DNA of 64,000 bases from VAZQ01 sp963721005 (GTDB lineage: Bacteria; Pseudomonadota; Alphaproteobacteria; Rhizobiales; Xanthobacteraceae). Every line of letters begins with the position of its first letter. The first letter of the stretch is position 1. The translations under genes were made by a program, and so were the position numbers. Location: the NCBI GenBank assembly GCA_963721005.1, contig CAVRHR010000003.1, positions 2,046,001-2,110,000 on the forward strand, read 5' to 3'. Under the pieces are notes generated by a model. The model was not told the origin of the DNA. It saw only the letters and a list, made by a program, of their open reading frames with translations, and did not search any database. This document shows, in pieces, positions 34,142 to 43,088 of this stretch.

Positions 34142-35377
34142 CTACGCCAGCGTGACCATGCCGCTCCAGAACTGCTGGTTCTGGTTGGTGGCCTCGACAT
34201 CGTATTTGCGCACGAAGTCGAGCCGCCCGTCGCTGCCGATGCGATAGACCATCAGCCCGGCGGTGAGCGTGCCGACCCCGGAGCCCTCGCGCACCTTGAT
34301 CGGTATGACGCTGGCCGCCACCAGCAGGCGCCCGCTCGGGTCGATGCCGAAGGTGCGCAGCTGGACGCCGTGGCCGTCGATGTTCTGGATCAGGGTGGGC
34401 TCGCCGGTCTTCTGGTCGATGGCAAATACCGCGACGCTGTTCTCGCCGCCGGCCAGCACCTTCTGGCCGCCGAACTCGATGAGCGAGGAAGAGCGATTGG
34501 TCTGATACACGAACCGGCCGTTGGGATGAATGTGGATCGGGCCCGCGCCCTGCGGGAATTTGGTCTGGGGATCGGACAGGGTGGTCTTGATGAACAGCGG
34601 CTCGCGCGTCAGCCCGGTCGCGGCATCGAGCCCGTAGACGTAGAGCTGGTTCTGCCGCTCGATCGACACGTACACCCAGGGCTGGGTCGGATGAAAATCG
34701 AGATGGCGCGGCCCGAAGCCGAGCCCATTGCCGGGCGCGATCGAGGCAAGGCCGGCCAGGGTGCCGTTCTTGAAGCTGAACGTCTTGATGGCGCCCGGGT
34801 CCTCGGGCTTGCCGTTCTCGGCATTGTTGCCGCGCGTGACCAGGGTGACCATCTGGTTGGAGGGCATGGCCCTGATCTGGTGCGCATAGATGCCGGTGTC
34901 GTGGCTTCCGGGCTGGCTCACCGGATCCCCGATGGTGCCGTCTGCATTGAGGCGATGCACCGTGAACGAGCTCGGATCGTTGTAGGCGATCAGCAGAAAC
35001 TCCCCGGCCTGGTCGACGCTGGTGTGGATCGGCCGCGACGGCAGCGTGCGCGGCTGGCCGTGCGGCGTCAGCGCGCCCGAGGCCGCGATCTGGAACGCAT
35101 TGGCGAAATGCTTGTCGCCAGCCGACCCGGGACCGCCATTGCTGGAGACGATGTAGAAATATTTCCGGCTCGGATGCGGCCAGGCATATTGGATATTGGC
35201 CGGCACCGTTACGGCGCTGCGCTTGATGAGCTCTTCGCCGTCGATGTCGAACAAGCTCAGGGCGGGACCGACGCTGGAATAGAGCACCGTCTTGCCCTTG
35301 AGCTCCTGCGCCCACGACAGCCCGGGCGCCGCGACGGCGCCCCCCAGCAGCGCTGCGAATGTCCGGCGATCGATCAT
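34142..35377 (-). CDS. Exported lactonase-family beta-propeller protein
   Basis: A 411-residue protein with a Tat-like leader (MIDRRTFAALLGGAVAAPGL) and a seven-bladed propeller of the 6-phosphogluconolactonase/muconate-cycloisomerase (YbhE) family: LDFHPTQPWVYVSIERQNQL, GPIHIHPNGRFVYQTNRSS, FGIDPSGRLLVAAS. Being exported, it is unlikely to be the pentose-phosphate enzyme and may hydrolyse other lactones. GGAGG precedes the ATG at 35377. Confidence 0.8.
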   Translation of the reverse strand: MIDRRTFAALLGGAVAAPGLSWAQELKGKTVLYSSVGPALSLFDIDGEELIKRSAVTVPANIQYAWPHPSRKYFYIVSSNGGPGSAGDKHFANAFQIAASGALTPHGQPRTLPSRPIHTSVDQAGEFLLIAYNDPSSFTVHRLNADGTIGDPVSQPGSHDTGIYAHQIRAMPSNQMVTLVTRGNNAENGKPEDPGAIKTFSFKNGTLAGLASIAPGNGLGFGPRHLDFHPTQPWVYVSIERQNQLYVYGLDAATGLTREPLFIKTTLSDPQTKFPQGAGPIHIHPNGRFVYQTNRSSSLIEFGGQKVLAGGENSVAVFAIDQKTGEPTLIQNIDGHGVQLRTFGIDPSGRLLVAASVIPIKVREGSGVGTLTAGLMVYRIGSDGRLDFVRKYDVEATNQNQQFWSGMVTLA

Positions 35378-35642
35378 GTCGGCCTCCCGTGCGCGGCGTT
35401 CCGGTCTCAAATCGAGCCGCATGCCATGAGAACGCGACTGCCGCTGCCGCGAGGCGAAGGACTCGACCGCGATTTTCCATCACTGGATTTGAGGCGACAG
35501 GATGCGCCGTTTCGTCGGCATCGGCAAGCCGGCCTCGAGAGGAGGTCCGGTAACGACAAATTCGGCTTCGCCGATGCGGTGTCCGTGTGCGACAAACTTG
35601 GTGCCGAAGCGGCTCCGTCACCGGAGCATCAGACGGCTGCCG

Positions 35643-37907
35643 TCATTCCAGTCCAAGCGGCAGGCGCCACTCGGTGCCCATATTGTCGTCGGTGATCGGA
35701 CGCTTGCCGGCGGTGCGGGCGAGGATGTCGGGGCACGGCTCGATCGGCCGGTCCCGGTTGCGGCCGGATTGCGGCGCAAGGTCCGCTTCCCAGGAGCTCA
35801 GGCGATCGAGCTCGGCGCGGACCTCATCACGGGCGGGGTCGAGCATCGGCCGGCCGTCGATCCGGTAGGATTCGAGCGTGCGGCGCCAACGCGCGAAATC
35901 CCATGCGATCGGGTTCTGCGAGACCACCATGTGATTGATGAAGCGCGCCCCATAGGCATAGGCGAGACAACCGGTGCGCTGAACCCGGTCGGAATCGGTG
36001 GTGTTGTAAAAGAAGATTCCGCCTGAATTCAGGTGCGACTTGATCAGATCGAGAAACTCGCCCGAGAGGAGATTGGTGGCATTGGCGCGGAAATGCCAGG
36101 TCGTGTTCGACACGATGGCATCGAAGCCTCGGGCGGGATTCGCACGCAGCCAGCGGCGGCCGTCATCGGCCACGATGGTGACCTTGGGGTTGCTCAGCAC
36201 CGAGGCTACTTCCGGCGCCGTTGCGATCAACGTGAGATAACCCGGATTGATCTCCACGATGGTGAGAGAGCCGACATCGGGATTGTTGGCGATGACCTGC
36301 GCCCACGAGCCCGACGCGAGACCGATCATCAGCACGTCATGAGGTGCGGGATGGAAGAGGTTCAGCGCATAGGGACGCACGATGCCATTGGTGTCGTGCA
36401 TGAGATCGGTGTTGAAGCGGCCGTCATACATGCCGTTGCCGAATACGGTGCCGTCCGCGGTGGCGGCGATGATGCCGCTGCGGTTCTCCACGACCTGCAC
36501 GAGCGGCACGGCAGCAGACTCGCCCTTCCACTGCAAATTCTCAAGCGCGTCGGTCGACCATCGCGGTACGGCGACCACCGCGAGCAAGCCCATCGCCGTC
36601 GCCAGGCTCGTTCGCAGAATCTTCTCCTGGCGCGGCATCGTGAGCGCGCGGATCAAGAATACCGCGCAAACGAGACCCGCCACCACCAGCGCCGTCCCGA
36701 TCCCGACCAGACCGAGATGCTCCATCAACACGAAGCCGGTGATGATCGAGCCTGCCGCCGAGCCCAGAATGTTGGCGAGATAGAGCAAGGCGGTGCGCAT
36801 GCCGGCATGGCCGTCCGCCGCGACGCCGAGCTCGGCCAGGTAGGGCAGCAGCGCGCCCCAAAAGCGAGCCACCAGGTAGACCATCAGAATGGCCACTCCC
36901 GCGATGCCGCGATCGAGCCATGCCAAGTGCCCGAGCAGCGGCAGGAACAAAAGGCCGACGAGATTGGCCCTCATCAGGGCGCCCACCGCGCGGCGCATGG
37001 CGCCATTCTGCGTCAAGGCCGCGCAGTTGTCCCCCGCTTGCCTGGAGCCGGAGGCGAGCCCGATCAGGAAGGCGCTCAACGTTGCCGCAAAGGCGGACGA
37101 GCTCGATCCGGTCGCGTAGGACACGGTGCGAAAAAAGAAGATTTCATAGGACAGCGCCACGAAGCCGCCCGCAGCCGCGAGCGAGAGCAGCGGCACAAGC
37201 CCCAGCATGGGCTTGCTTGCCGGGACTGCGGCCGGCGGCGTTCCGGCGGCGAATATCGGATCGCCACGATCGCGCCAATGAACCGCGAGCGCCCCTGCCG
37301 CCACGGCAGCGTTGATCGCAACGGCGACATAGACCGCGCCCTGCATGCCCACGAACGGGAACAGAAGCGCCATGCAGGCCAGGCACGCCGCGCCGGCCCC
37401 GAGGGTGTTGACGTAGTAGAGCAGGCCGACCGCGCTGCCCACATGGCCGGACCGGCGAACCAGATGACCGACCAGCAGCGGCAGGGTCGCACCCATCAGC
37501 AAGGTCGGCACGATCACCACAGCGAGCGCTGCCGCGGCCATCGCGGCCAGCGGCAGGCCGATGGTGAGATCGCCCACGAAATCGAAAATCCGCAGCGATG
37601 CGAGACCGAAGGCGCCGGTCATCAGCTCGATCGCGGCCAGGAGCGGCAACAGCGGAACATTGCGCCGCTGCGACAACCAGCCGCCGACAAGGCTGCCCAG
37701 GCCAAGACCCAGCAGGAAGGCGGTGACCACGATCGTCACCGACTCGACGTTGACGCCGAAGACGCGGAACAGTGCCCGCTGCCAGGTAAGCTGATAGATC
37801 AGCGCCGGAAATCCGGAAAAGAAGAACAGCACGCACAGGGCGCGCGTCCAGCGAGCGACTCTGTCGGTTTGAACTGCTTGCTCACCGGCAAGCGCGAGGG
37901 TGGTCAT
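35643..37907 (-). CDS. Fused MFS transporter/spermidine synthase-like protein
   Basis: A 754-residue protein. The N-terminal ~430 residues hold many transmembrane helices (VESVTIVVTAFLLGLGLGSL, TLLMGATLPLLVGHLVRR). The C-terminal ~300 residues form a Rossmann methyltransferase-like spermidine synthase domain (DVLMIGLASGSWAQVIANNP, LTIVEINPGYL, DDGRRWLRA, DAIVSNTTWHFRANATNLLS). The polyamine Asp/Glu pocket is not clearly conserved, so polyamine synthesis is not certain. Such fusions are common and poorly characterised. The ribosome site is weak. Confidence 0.82.
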   Translation of the reverse strand: MTTLALAGEQAVQTDRVARWTRALCVLFFFSGFPALIYQLTWQRALFRVFGVNVESVTIVVTAFLLGLGLGSLVGGWLSQRRNVPLLPLLAAIELMTGAFGLASLRIFDFVGDLTIGLPLAAMAAAALAVVIVPTLLMGATLPLLVGHLVRRSGHVGSAVGLLYYVNTLGAGAACLACMALLFPFVGMQGAVYVAVAINAAVAAGALAVHWRDRGDPIFAAGTPPAAVPASKPMLGLVPLLSLAAAGGFVALSYEIFFFRTVSYATGSSSSAFAATLSAFLIGLASGSRQAGDNCAALTQNGAMRRAVGALMRANLVGLLFLPLLGHLAWLDRGIAGVAILMVYLVARFWGALLPYLAELGVAADGHAGMRTALLYLANILGSAAGSIITGFVLMEHLGLVGIGTALVVAGLVCAVFLIRALTMPRQEKILRTSLATAMGLLAVVAVPRWSTDALENLQWKGESAAVPLVQVVENRSGIIAATADGTVFGNGMYDGRFNTDLMHDTNGIVRPYALNLFHPAPHDVLMIGLASGSWAQVIANNPDVGSLTIVEINPGYLTLIATAPEVASVLSNPKVTIVADDGRRWLRANPARGFDAIVSNTTWHFRANATNLLSGEFLDLIKSHLNSGGIFFYNTTDSDRVQRTGCLAYAYGARFINHMVVSQNPIAWDFARWRRTLESYRIDGRPMLDPARDEVRAELDRLSSWEADLAPQSGRNRDRPIEPCPDILARTAGKRPITDDNMGTEWRLPLGLE

Positions 37908-38033
37908 TCGACACCGGGCGCAGGGTTTCCGGCGCGCATCTTAGTCGGCTTAATGTTACTTGACCCTCAATGTGCTCCTGGCCGAGAAGCATCCGGCTAA
38001 GTTTGAGTCACTTTTTTCTTAAGGACTTTGATC

Positions 38034-38816
38034 ATGGACGCGTTGGCGGCACTCGAGGCGGCGATCCGCGCGCGAATCGGCGACGTGCCCGCTCAGCGCT
38101 TCGCGGTTCTCGATTTCGACAATACATGCATCGTTAACGATGTTGGAGAAGCAACGCTCGCTTTCATGTGCCGGAACCGCCTGCTGCGCCATGGCGGGCT
38201 GCTGCCCTTCGGTGCGCAGGCCTGCGATCCACCCTATCACGAGCGGGTCTTCCGTCATTACCATGAGCTTCTCGATGGCGGCGACATTCGCGCGGCCTCG
38301 CTGTTGTGCGCCCGGATACTCGCCGGCCTCGAGCCCGGCGCGGCCGCCGCCACCGTTGCGGCGGCGCTGGAAGCGGAAGGAACGCTCCCGGGCAGGACCG
38401 AGCTTTACGGGCTTCCGGTCGTGCGCGGGCTGGCGATGCGGCCCAGCCTTCGCCGGCTGATCGATTTTTCCGTCGCGCACGATATCGATATCTGGATCGT
38501 GAGCGCCTCGCCGGAAATTGCGGTGCGGACCGCCATGACCCGCTTCGGGATTTGCGGAAATCTGATCGCACTGCGCCACCGGGTGATCGACAATGTCCTC
38601 TCGCCCACGATCGACGAGCCGCATTCGATCGCCGAAGGGAAGGTCGATTGCATCAAGAAGCTCATCGACGGCACGCGGCGCCCGCTGTTTGCGGTCGGCG
38701 ACAGCATCTACGATCTCCCCATGGTGGAGTACGCCGAGATCCACGCCGTGGTGGAGCAGGACAACGCCTTGACGCAGGAAGCACGCCGGCGCGGCTGGTT
38801 CGTGCTGCCGGCCTGA
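38034..38816 (+). CDS. HAD-superfamily phosphatase, SerB-like
   Basis: A 260-residue HAD hydrolase. Motif I is VLDFDNTCIV (Asp-x-Asp-x-Thr), motif II is in IWIVSASPEI, a Lys follows in EGKVDCIKK, and motif IV is VGDSIYDLPM. The helical cap fits phosphoserine-phosphatase-like enzymes acting on small phosphorylated molecules. The start at 38034 follows AAGGAC. It is divergent from the MFS/spermidine synthase gene. Confidence 0.85.
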   Translation: MDALAALEAAIRARIGDVPAQRFAVLDFDNTCIVNDVGEATLAFMCRNRLLRHGGLLPFGAQACDPPYHERVFRHYHELLDGGDIRAASLLCARILAGLEPGAAAATVAAALEAEGTLPGRTELYGLPVVRGLAMRPSLRRLIDFSVAHDIDIWIVSASPEIAVRTAMTRFGICGNLIALRHRVIDNVLSPTIDEPHSIAEGKVDCIKKLIDGTRRPLFAVGDSIYDLPMVEYAEIHAVVEQDNALTQEARRRGWFVLPA

Positions 38817-38862
38817 AGCAAGGTCGCGCCACTACTCGGCGATTCCGCATGATGACTCTCCG

Positions 38863-39001
38863 CTGTCATCGTCCGCCAACGGGTCCGGCCTTCGGCCGGC
38901 CCGATGACAGGCTCCGGCGGACGACCCAGTAATCGCCGACGCTTCAGTACAAAGCCGGCCGTTGCGATTACCGGGTGCCCCGCCTTCGCGGGGCATGACA
39001 G
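38863..39001. repeat. Dispersed two-hairpin intergenic repeat, copy 1
   Basis: Begins CTGTCATCGTCCGCC, later CGGCGGACGACCCAGTAA, and ends TTACCGGGTGCCCCG...CGCGGGGCATGACA. A close copy lies at 41447-41550. The inner GCCCCGCCTTCGCGGGGC forms a strong hairpin. It lies between the convergent HAD and ABC permease genes and probably terminates both. Confidence 0.65.
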
Positions 39002-39039
39002 GCCGTAGTTGTCGAACTGCATTGCCCCGTCTCCCGGGC

Positions 39040-40569
39040 TCACGCCTTCTGCGGGCTGAACACATGTGCGCTCGCCAGGATGCCGACCGCCACCACGCCC
39101 GGCATCGCGGCGAGCGAGGTGCCGGTGGCGGCGAGCGCCGCGGTGGCCGCCCAGGCGATGGAGACGAAGGCTTCCGCAAAAGTCGCGACCCGCGAGGAGG
39201 TCTGCCGGCGGCGGAAGGCGCTGCGCTTGGCCTGGGCGCGGAAGCAGAGCTGGATTTCAGTCGCCGATGCGGCCGCGATCGCGATGCCGAGCGCGGCCAC
39301 CAGGGCACAAAACGGCGACATGAACGCCAGCGCCAGGATGAATGGCGCAAACACCATCAGGATACTGCCCATCACGGCTTCGATCTTGGCGCGCAGAATG
39401 TTGCCCGCGGAGAGCGGCGCGGTCGCCACCAGCTCGGGGGCGTCCTCGCCCGAGATCGCGAGCCAAGCGAGCCCGCCGGCGAGCTGCCCGGCCGCCATGA
39501 CCAGGACCGGCACCAGCAGGATCTGGCTGCCGCTGCCGCCCCCGAAGCCGCGCCACAGCAGGAATGCGGGCGGCAGCAGATACAGCAATTGCATGAGCGT
39601 CTGCGACACCAGCCAGGGGTCCCGCCGCAGCAGCGTCCATTCCTTGCGCCGCAGCATGGCGCCGGGCGAGGCGTTGCGGAAGCTCGGGGCGGAGCGCGGC
39701 CGCGCGGTGCGCCCCGGAACGGCGCTGGCGGCGGCGGTCGCGCAGTCGGCGAAACGCGGCGCCACCGCCGCGATGGCGGCGCCCAGCAAAGCCATGCCGG
39801 CGACCAGCATGCCGGCGACCGCGGCCGGATCGCCCAACAGCGCGCGCGCCGGCCACCACGCCAGGCTGCCGGTGCCGGGCGCCAGGTTGACGATCGGTTC
39901 CGAGGCCAGAATGGCGAGCCGCGACAGGGTGCCGTGCGACATGATGGCGGCAAGCTGCAGCCCGATCACGAAACCGGCGCCGATCACCGCGGCCACGATC
40001 TGCGCCACCAGACGGGTGCGCTTGGGGCCGATCAGCCGGAACAGCGCGGTGGTCAGCAAGGCCGCGAGCGCCACCGCGGTCGCCCCCATCGCCACCACTG
40101 CGATATAGGCGAGCAGCCAGCGAGGCCCGCCCAGCACCGCCAGGACGTTGATGAACGGCGCCGCCAGCAGCGCCGACATGGCCGTCACCGAGACCGCGAT
40201 GGCGGCGATGCGCACCGCGAAGGCCCGCGCGGCCACAATCGGCGAGGACAGCAGCAGGTCGAGATCGGAGCGGGTGTAGAAGGCCCGCGTCACCGATTCC
40301 ATGGCCTGCGACAGGATCAGCGACCAGGACAACAGCGCGCTGCCGGTGACCACCACCAGCGTGGTCTTGTCCGGATCGAGCGCCGTCTGCGCGAAACGCG
40401 CCACCATTGAGTACGCCACCACATGCATGAACACCGCGAGCGCGACCAAGATGATCGCCAGGGTGCGGGCGCGGGTGCGCCCGCCGGCCGTCAGCATGCC
40501 GAGCCACTCCCGCCAAGCCAGGCGCAGCTCATCGCGGGCGAACCAGGGGATGGTGGCGGGCCGGCTCAC
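39040..40569 (-). CDS. ABC exporter permease (ABC-2-like)
   Basis: A 509-residue integral membrane protein with about 12 hydrophobic segments (for example TLAIILVALAVFMHVVAYSM, LVVVTGSALLSWSLILSQAM, VAVGILASAHVFSPQKA). It begins with GTG in a GTGA overlap with the stop of the ATPase gene, so the two form one transporter. Permeases of this kind export drugs, lipids or polysaccharides; the cargo is unknown. Confidence 0.82.
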   Translation of the reverse strand: MSRPATIPWFARDELRLAWREWLGMLTAGGRTRARTLAIILVALAVFMHVVAYSMVARFAQTALDPDKTTLVVVTGSALLSWSLILSQAMESVTRAFYTRSDLDLLLSSPIVAARAFAVRIAAIAVSVTAMSALLAAPFINVLAVLGGPRWLLAYIAVVAMGATAVALAALLTTALFRLIGPKRTRLVAQIVAAVIGAGFVIGLQLAAIMSHGTLSRLAILASEPIVNLAPGTGSLAWWPARALLGDPAAVAGMLVAGMALLGAAIAAVAPRFADCATAAASAVPGRTARPRSAPSFRNASPGAMLRRKEWTLLRRDPWLVSQTLMQLLYLLPPAFLLWRGFGGGSGSQILLVPVLVMAAGQLAGGLAWLAISGEDAPELVATAPLSAGNILRAKIEAVMGSILMVFAPFILALAFMSPFCALVAALGIAIAAASATEIQLCFRAQAKRSAFRRRQTSSRVATFAEAFVSIAWAATAALAATGTSLAAMPGVVAVGILASAHVFSPQKA

Positions 40570-41363
40570 GCGGCGGCTGCCCCCTCAGCGACCGCAGCCC
40601 TTTCGGCGGCCGCGGCCTCGTCGGCAACCAATGCCAGAAAGGTATCCTCGAGGCTCTGGCTGCCGTTGCCTACCTGCCGGCGCAACTCGTCGAGCGTACC
40701 CTGCGCGATCAAGCGGCCGCCCGCGATCACCCCGATGCGGTCCGCCATGCGCTCGGCCACCTCCAGGATATGGGTGGTCATGATGACGGTGCGGCCGGCC
40801 TGGACGTGCTCGCGCAGCACGGTCTTGACCTGACGGACGGAGCCGGCGTCGAGCCCGGTGAACGGCTCGTCGAGCACGATCAGCCTGGGCTCATGCACCA
40901 GCGCGCCGGCGAGCGCCACCTTCTGGCGCATGCCCTTGGAAAGACCTTCGCAGCGTTGGTGGGCATGCGGCGTCAGGCTGAGCCAGCCGAGCAGATCCCG
41001 CGCGCGGGTTTGCGCGAGCGCCGCATCGATGCCCCACAGGCCGCCGACGAGCTCGAGATATTCGAACGGCGTGAGCTTGTCGTAGATCATCGGCTCGTCG
41101 GACACCCAGGCCATCACCTGCTTGGCGGCGACCGGATCGGCGAGCGCATCGACGCCGAGCACCGCGATCGTGCCGGCGTCGGGGCGCAGCAGGCCGACCA
41201 CCATGCGCAGCGTGGTGGTCTTGCCGGCCCCGTTCGGCCCCAAAAGCGTATAGAACTCGCCTGCCCGCACCGTGAGATCGAGACCATCGACCGCCGGCCG
41301 CTCGAAGGTCTTGCGCAGGCCCCGGACCTCAAGGGCTGGCGGCGGATCGCAGCTCGTCGACAT
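40566..41363 (-). CDS. ABC exporter ATP-binding protein
   Basis: A 265-residue ABC ATPase of the CcmA/ABC-2 type: Walker A GPNGAGKTT, signature LSKGMRQKV, Walker B LIVLDEPFTGLD, switch His in VIMTTHILEVAE. The C-terminus is an Ala-rich tail. The ATG at 41363 is preferred to a GTG at 41381. It is translationally coupled to the permease downstream. Confidence 0.9.
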   Translation of the reverse strand: MSTSCDPPPALEVRGLRKTFERPAVDGLDLTVRAGEFYTLLGPNGAGKTTTLRMVVGLLRPDAGTIAVLGVDALADPVAAKQVMAWVSDEPMIYDKLTPFEYLELVGGLWGIDAALAQTRARDLLGWLSLTPHAHQRCEGLSKGMRQKVALAGALVHEPRLIVLDEPFTGLDAGSVRQVKTVLREHVQAGRTVIMTTHILEVAERMADRIGVIAGGRLIAQGTLDELRRQVGNGSQSLEDTFLALVADEAAAAERAAVAEGAAAA

Positions 41364-41446
41364 GCGGCTTCTCGCGCTCACAGGCAGCCCGGATCGGCTG
41401 CAGGCAGGCTAAGGCGCAGAGGTTTCAGGGCGGTGAATCGCGCTCC

Positions 41447-41550
41447 GCCGTCATCGTCCGCGAAGGCGGACGATCCAGTAACCATCGAGTTCTCGATGTA
41501 AAATGCGCGATTGTGGTTACTGGATGCCCCGCATTCGCGGGGCATGACAC
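41447..41550. repeat. Dispersed two-hairpin intergenic repeat, copy 2
   Basis: Shares the outer sequences of 38863-39001: CGTCATCGTCCGCGAAGGCG at the left and ATGCCCCGCATTCGCGGGGC at the right, plus inner CAGTAACCA and TGGTTACTG arms that pair. It separates the PurC-PurE gene from the ABC exporter genes. Confidence 0.65.
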
Positions 41551-41584
41551 GCCTGAGAGAGCAGCCCGGGCGTAATACGCCGCC

Positions 41585-42899
41585 TCAAATCTGGATGGTG
41601 TTCACCGCCCGGTTCTCGATCTCGCCGCGCACATGGGCGTAGAGGCGCGGGTTGCGGGCGGAGAGGATCTGGATCGCGGCCAGCACCGCATTGGCGGGCT
41701 CCAGCACGGTCATGACCGGCACGTTGCTCGGCGCCCGCAGCGACGACCACACATCCTCCGGAAACTCCTTGACGCTCGCCGGCACCGTGATGACCGGAAC
41801 GCTGGAGATGGCCGAAAGCGTCGGACCGGCACCGTTGGAGCGCCCGATATAGGCGATCACCACCGAGTTCGGGAATTTCGTGCGCCATGCGATAGAGGAT
41901 GCCGGCGGCCGCCACCGGCTGCTTGTGCACCGAGCAGGTGACCACGGTCATCAGGTCGGCGAGGTCGCCGAGCGCTTCCGAGAATTGCTCGGTCTTATCG
42001 GAGGCCGAGCCGCGCCACAGGATGATCCGCTGGCGCGGCAGCGCGAAGCGGCCGGTGATCTCGGCGACCCGCCGGTATTTTGCGACCACGTCGTCGAGCG
42101 CGCCGCCGTCGCGATAGACCTGCTTGTCGATATAGGCGCCGCTTTCCACCACTCGCCAGGAATCGTTGTCGATGACGTCTGCCAACAGCAGGTTGCCCTT
42201 GGTGTCGAAGCCGAACTCGACCTTGAGATCGACCAGCGTTCCGCCCTCGAGCTCCCATGCCTTCTCCAGCACCAGAAAGGTGTGCCGGACGATGCGCTCC
42301 ATCTCGGGGAACAGCTCCCACTCGTCCGCATGGGTGAAGACCTCGGTGTCAGCGAGCACCAGGAACGGCTCCTGGCCGTGGATCGGCTTCGCCGGATTGA
42401 ACAGGCTGATCTTGGCGTCGCCCTTGCTGTAAAACATCAGAGGATCGTCGCAGATGAGCGGTTTGCCCTTCCAGTCCCGGTCCTTGGTCTTGAGAAAGAA
42501 CTCGACCACCAATTGCGGGAACAGCTGCCCCTTCGCGAAGTGCGGGTTGCGTTTGAGATAGGAGCCGTGTGCCTCCCGCCGGACCACCACCTCATAGGGG
42601 AGCATCTCGCACTTGGGTGCCACGAACGAGGTCGGGCTGTCCTGCAGCTCGAAAGCGACCGGCAGGCCGCAGGCCTTGAGCAGCCGGAACACATTGCAAG
42701 TGGTGGCGGTGGCGAGCCGGCCCTTGTCGGCGATCACGTCGTGCTTCGCGCCGTCGCCGGCCGTGATGTCGTCCTTGGACACCACCGTCACCAGCCCGGA
42801 GCCGCCCTGGGCTTCGTGAATTCTCTTGGTCTTGCCCTCGGCAACGAGGCCCCCGAGGGGATATTTGGTGCTGGGCTTGTCGGCGGTTTTGACGTCCAC
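41585..42899 (-). pseudogene. Animal-type PurC-PurE fusion (SAICAR synthase + AIR carboxylase) with a frameshift
   Basis: Frame 1 (42899-41871) encodes a SAICAR synthase of eukaryotic PAICS type (KDDITAGDGAKHDVIADKGR, APKCEMLPYEVVVRREAHGS, LADVIDNDSWRVVESG) and continues into the start of a class II PurE domain (ILWRGSASDK, VTCSVHKQP). One extra base near 41870 shifts the frame; the match then continues without loss to 41585 (NSVVIAYIGRSNGAGPTLSA, EFPEDVWSSLRAPSN, NAVLAAIQILSARNPRLY). The joined product would be about 437 residues, close to the ~425 of animal PAICS. The GTG start follows AGGA. As read, PurE is broken; PurC alone could still work. A sequencing error is possible. Confidence 0.82.
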
Positions 42900-42933
42900 G
42901 GCGTGTTCCTATCCTGCTTTGGAATTGATGAAT

Positions 42934-43075
42934 GTAGGATGGGTTGAGCGATTCCAAAAGGGTGTTTACGCCATAGCCCACAAAGACGGGCGTAAACGCC
43001 CTAATATCCTTCGCGGGCTGTGCGAAACCCATCGCCACAAAAAGATGGGTATCGCAAGAGCTCAACCCATCCTAC
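42934..43075. repeat. Nested intergenic palindrome
   Basis: The outer arms GTAGGATGGGTTGAGC (42934-42949) and GCTCAACCCATCCTAC (43060-43075) are perfect 16-bp reverse complements. An inner pair, GTTTACGCC (42964-42972) and GGCGTAAAC (42989-42997), is also perfect. It fills most of the gap between the GMC oxidoreductase and the PurC-PurE gene, which lie on the same strand. Confidence 0.65.
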
Positions 43076-43088
43076 CCCCCTGATCCGC

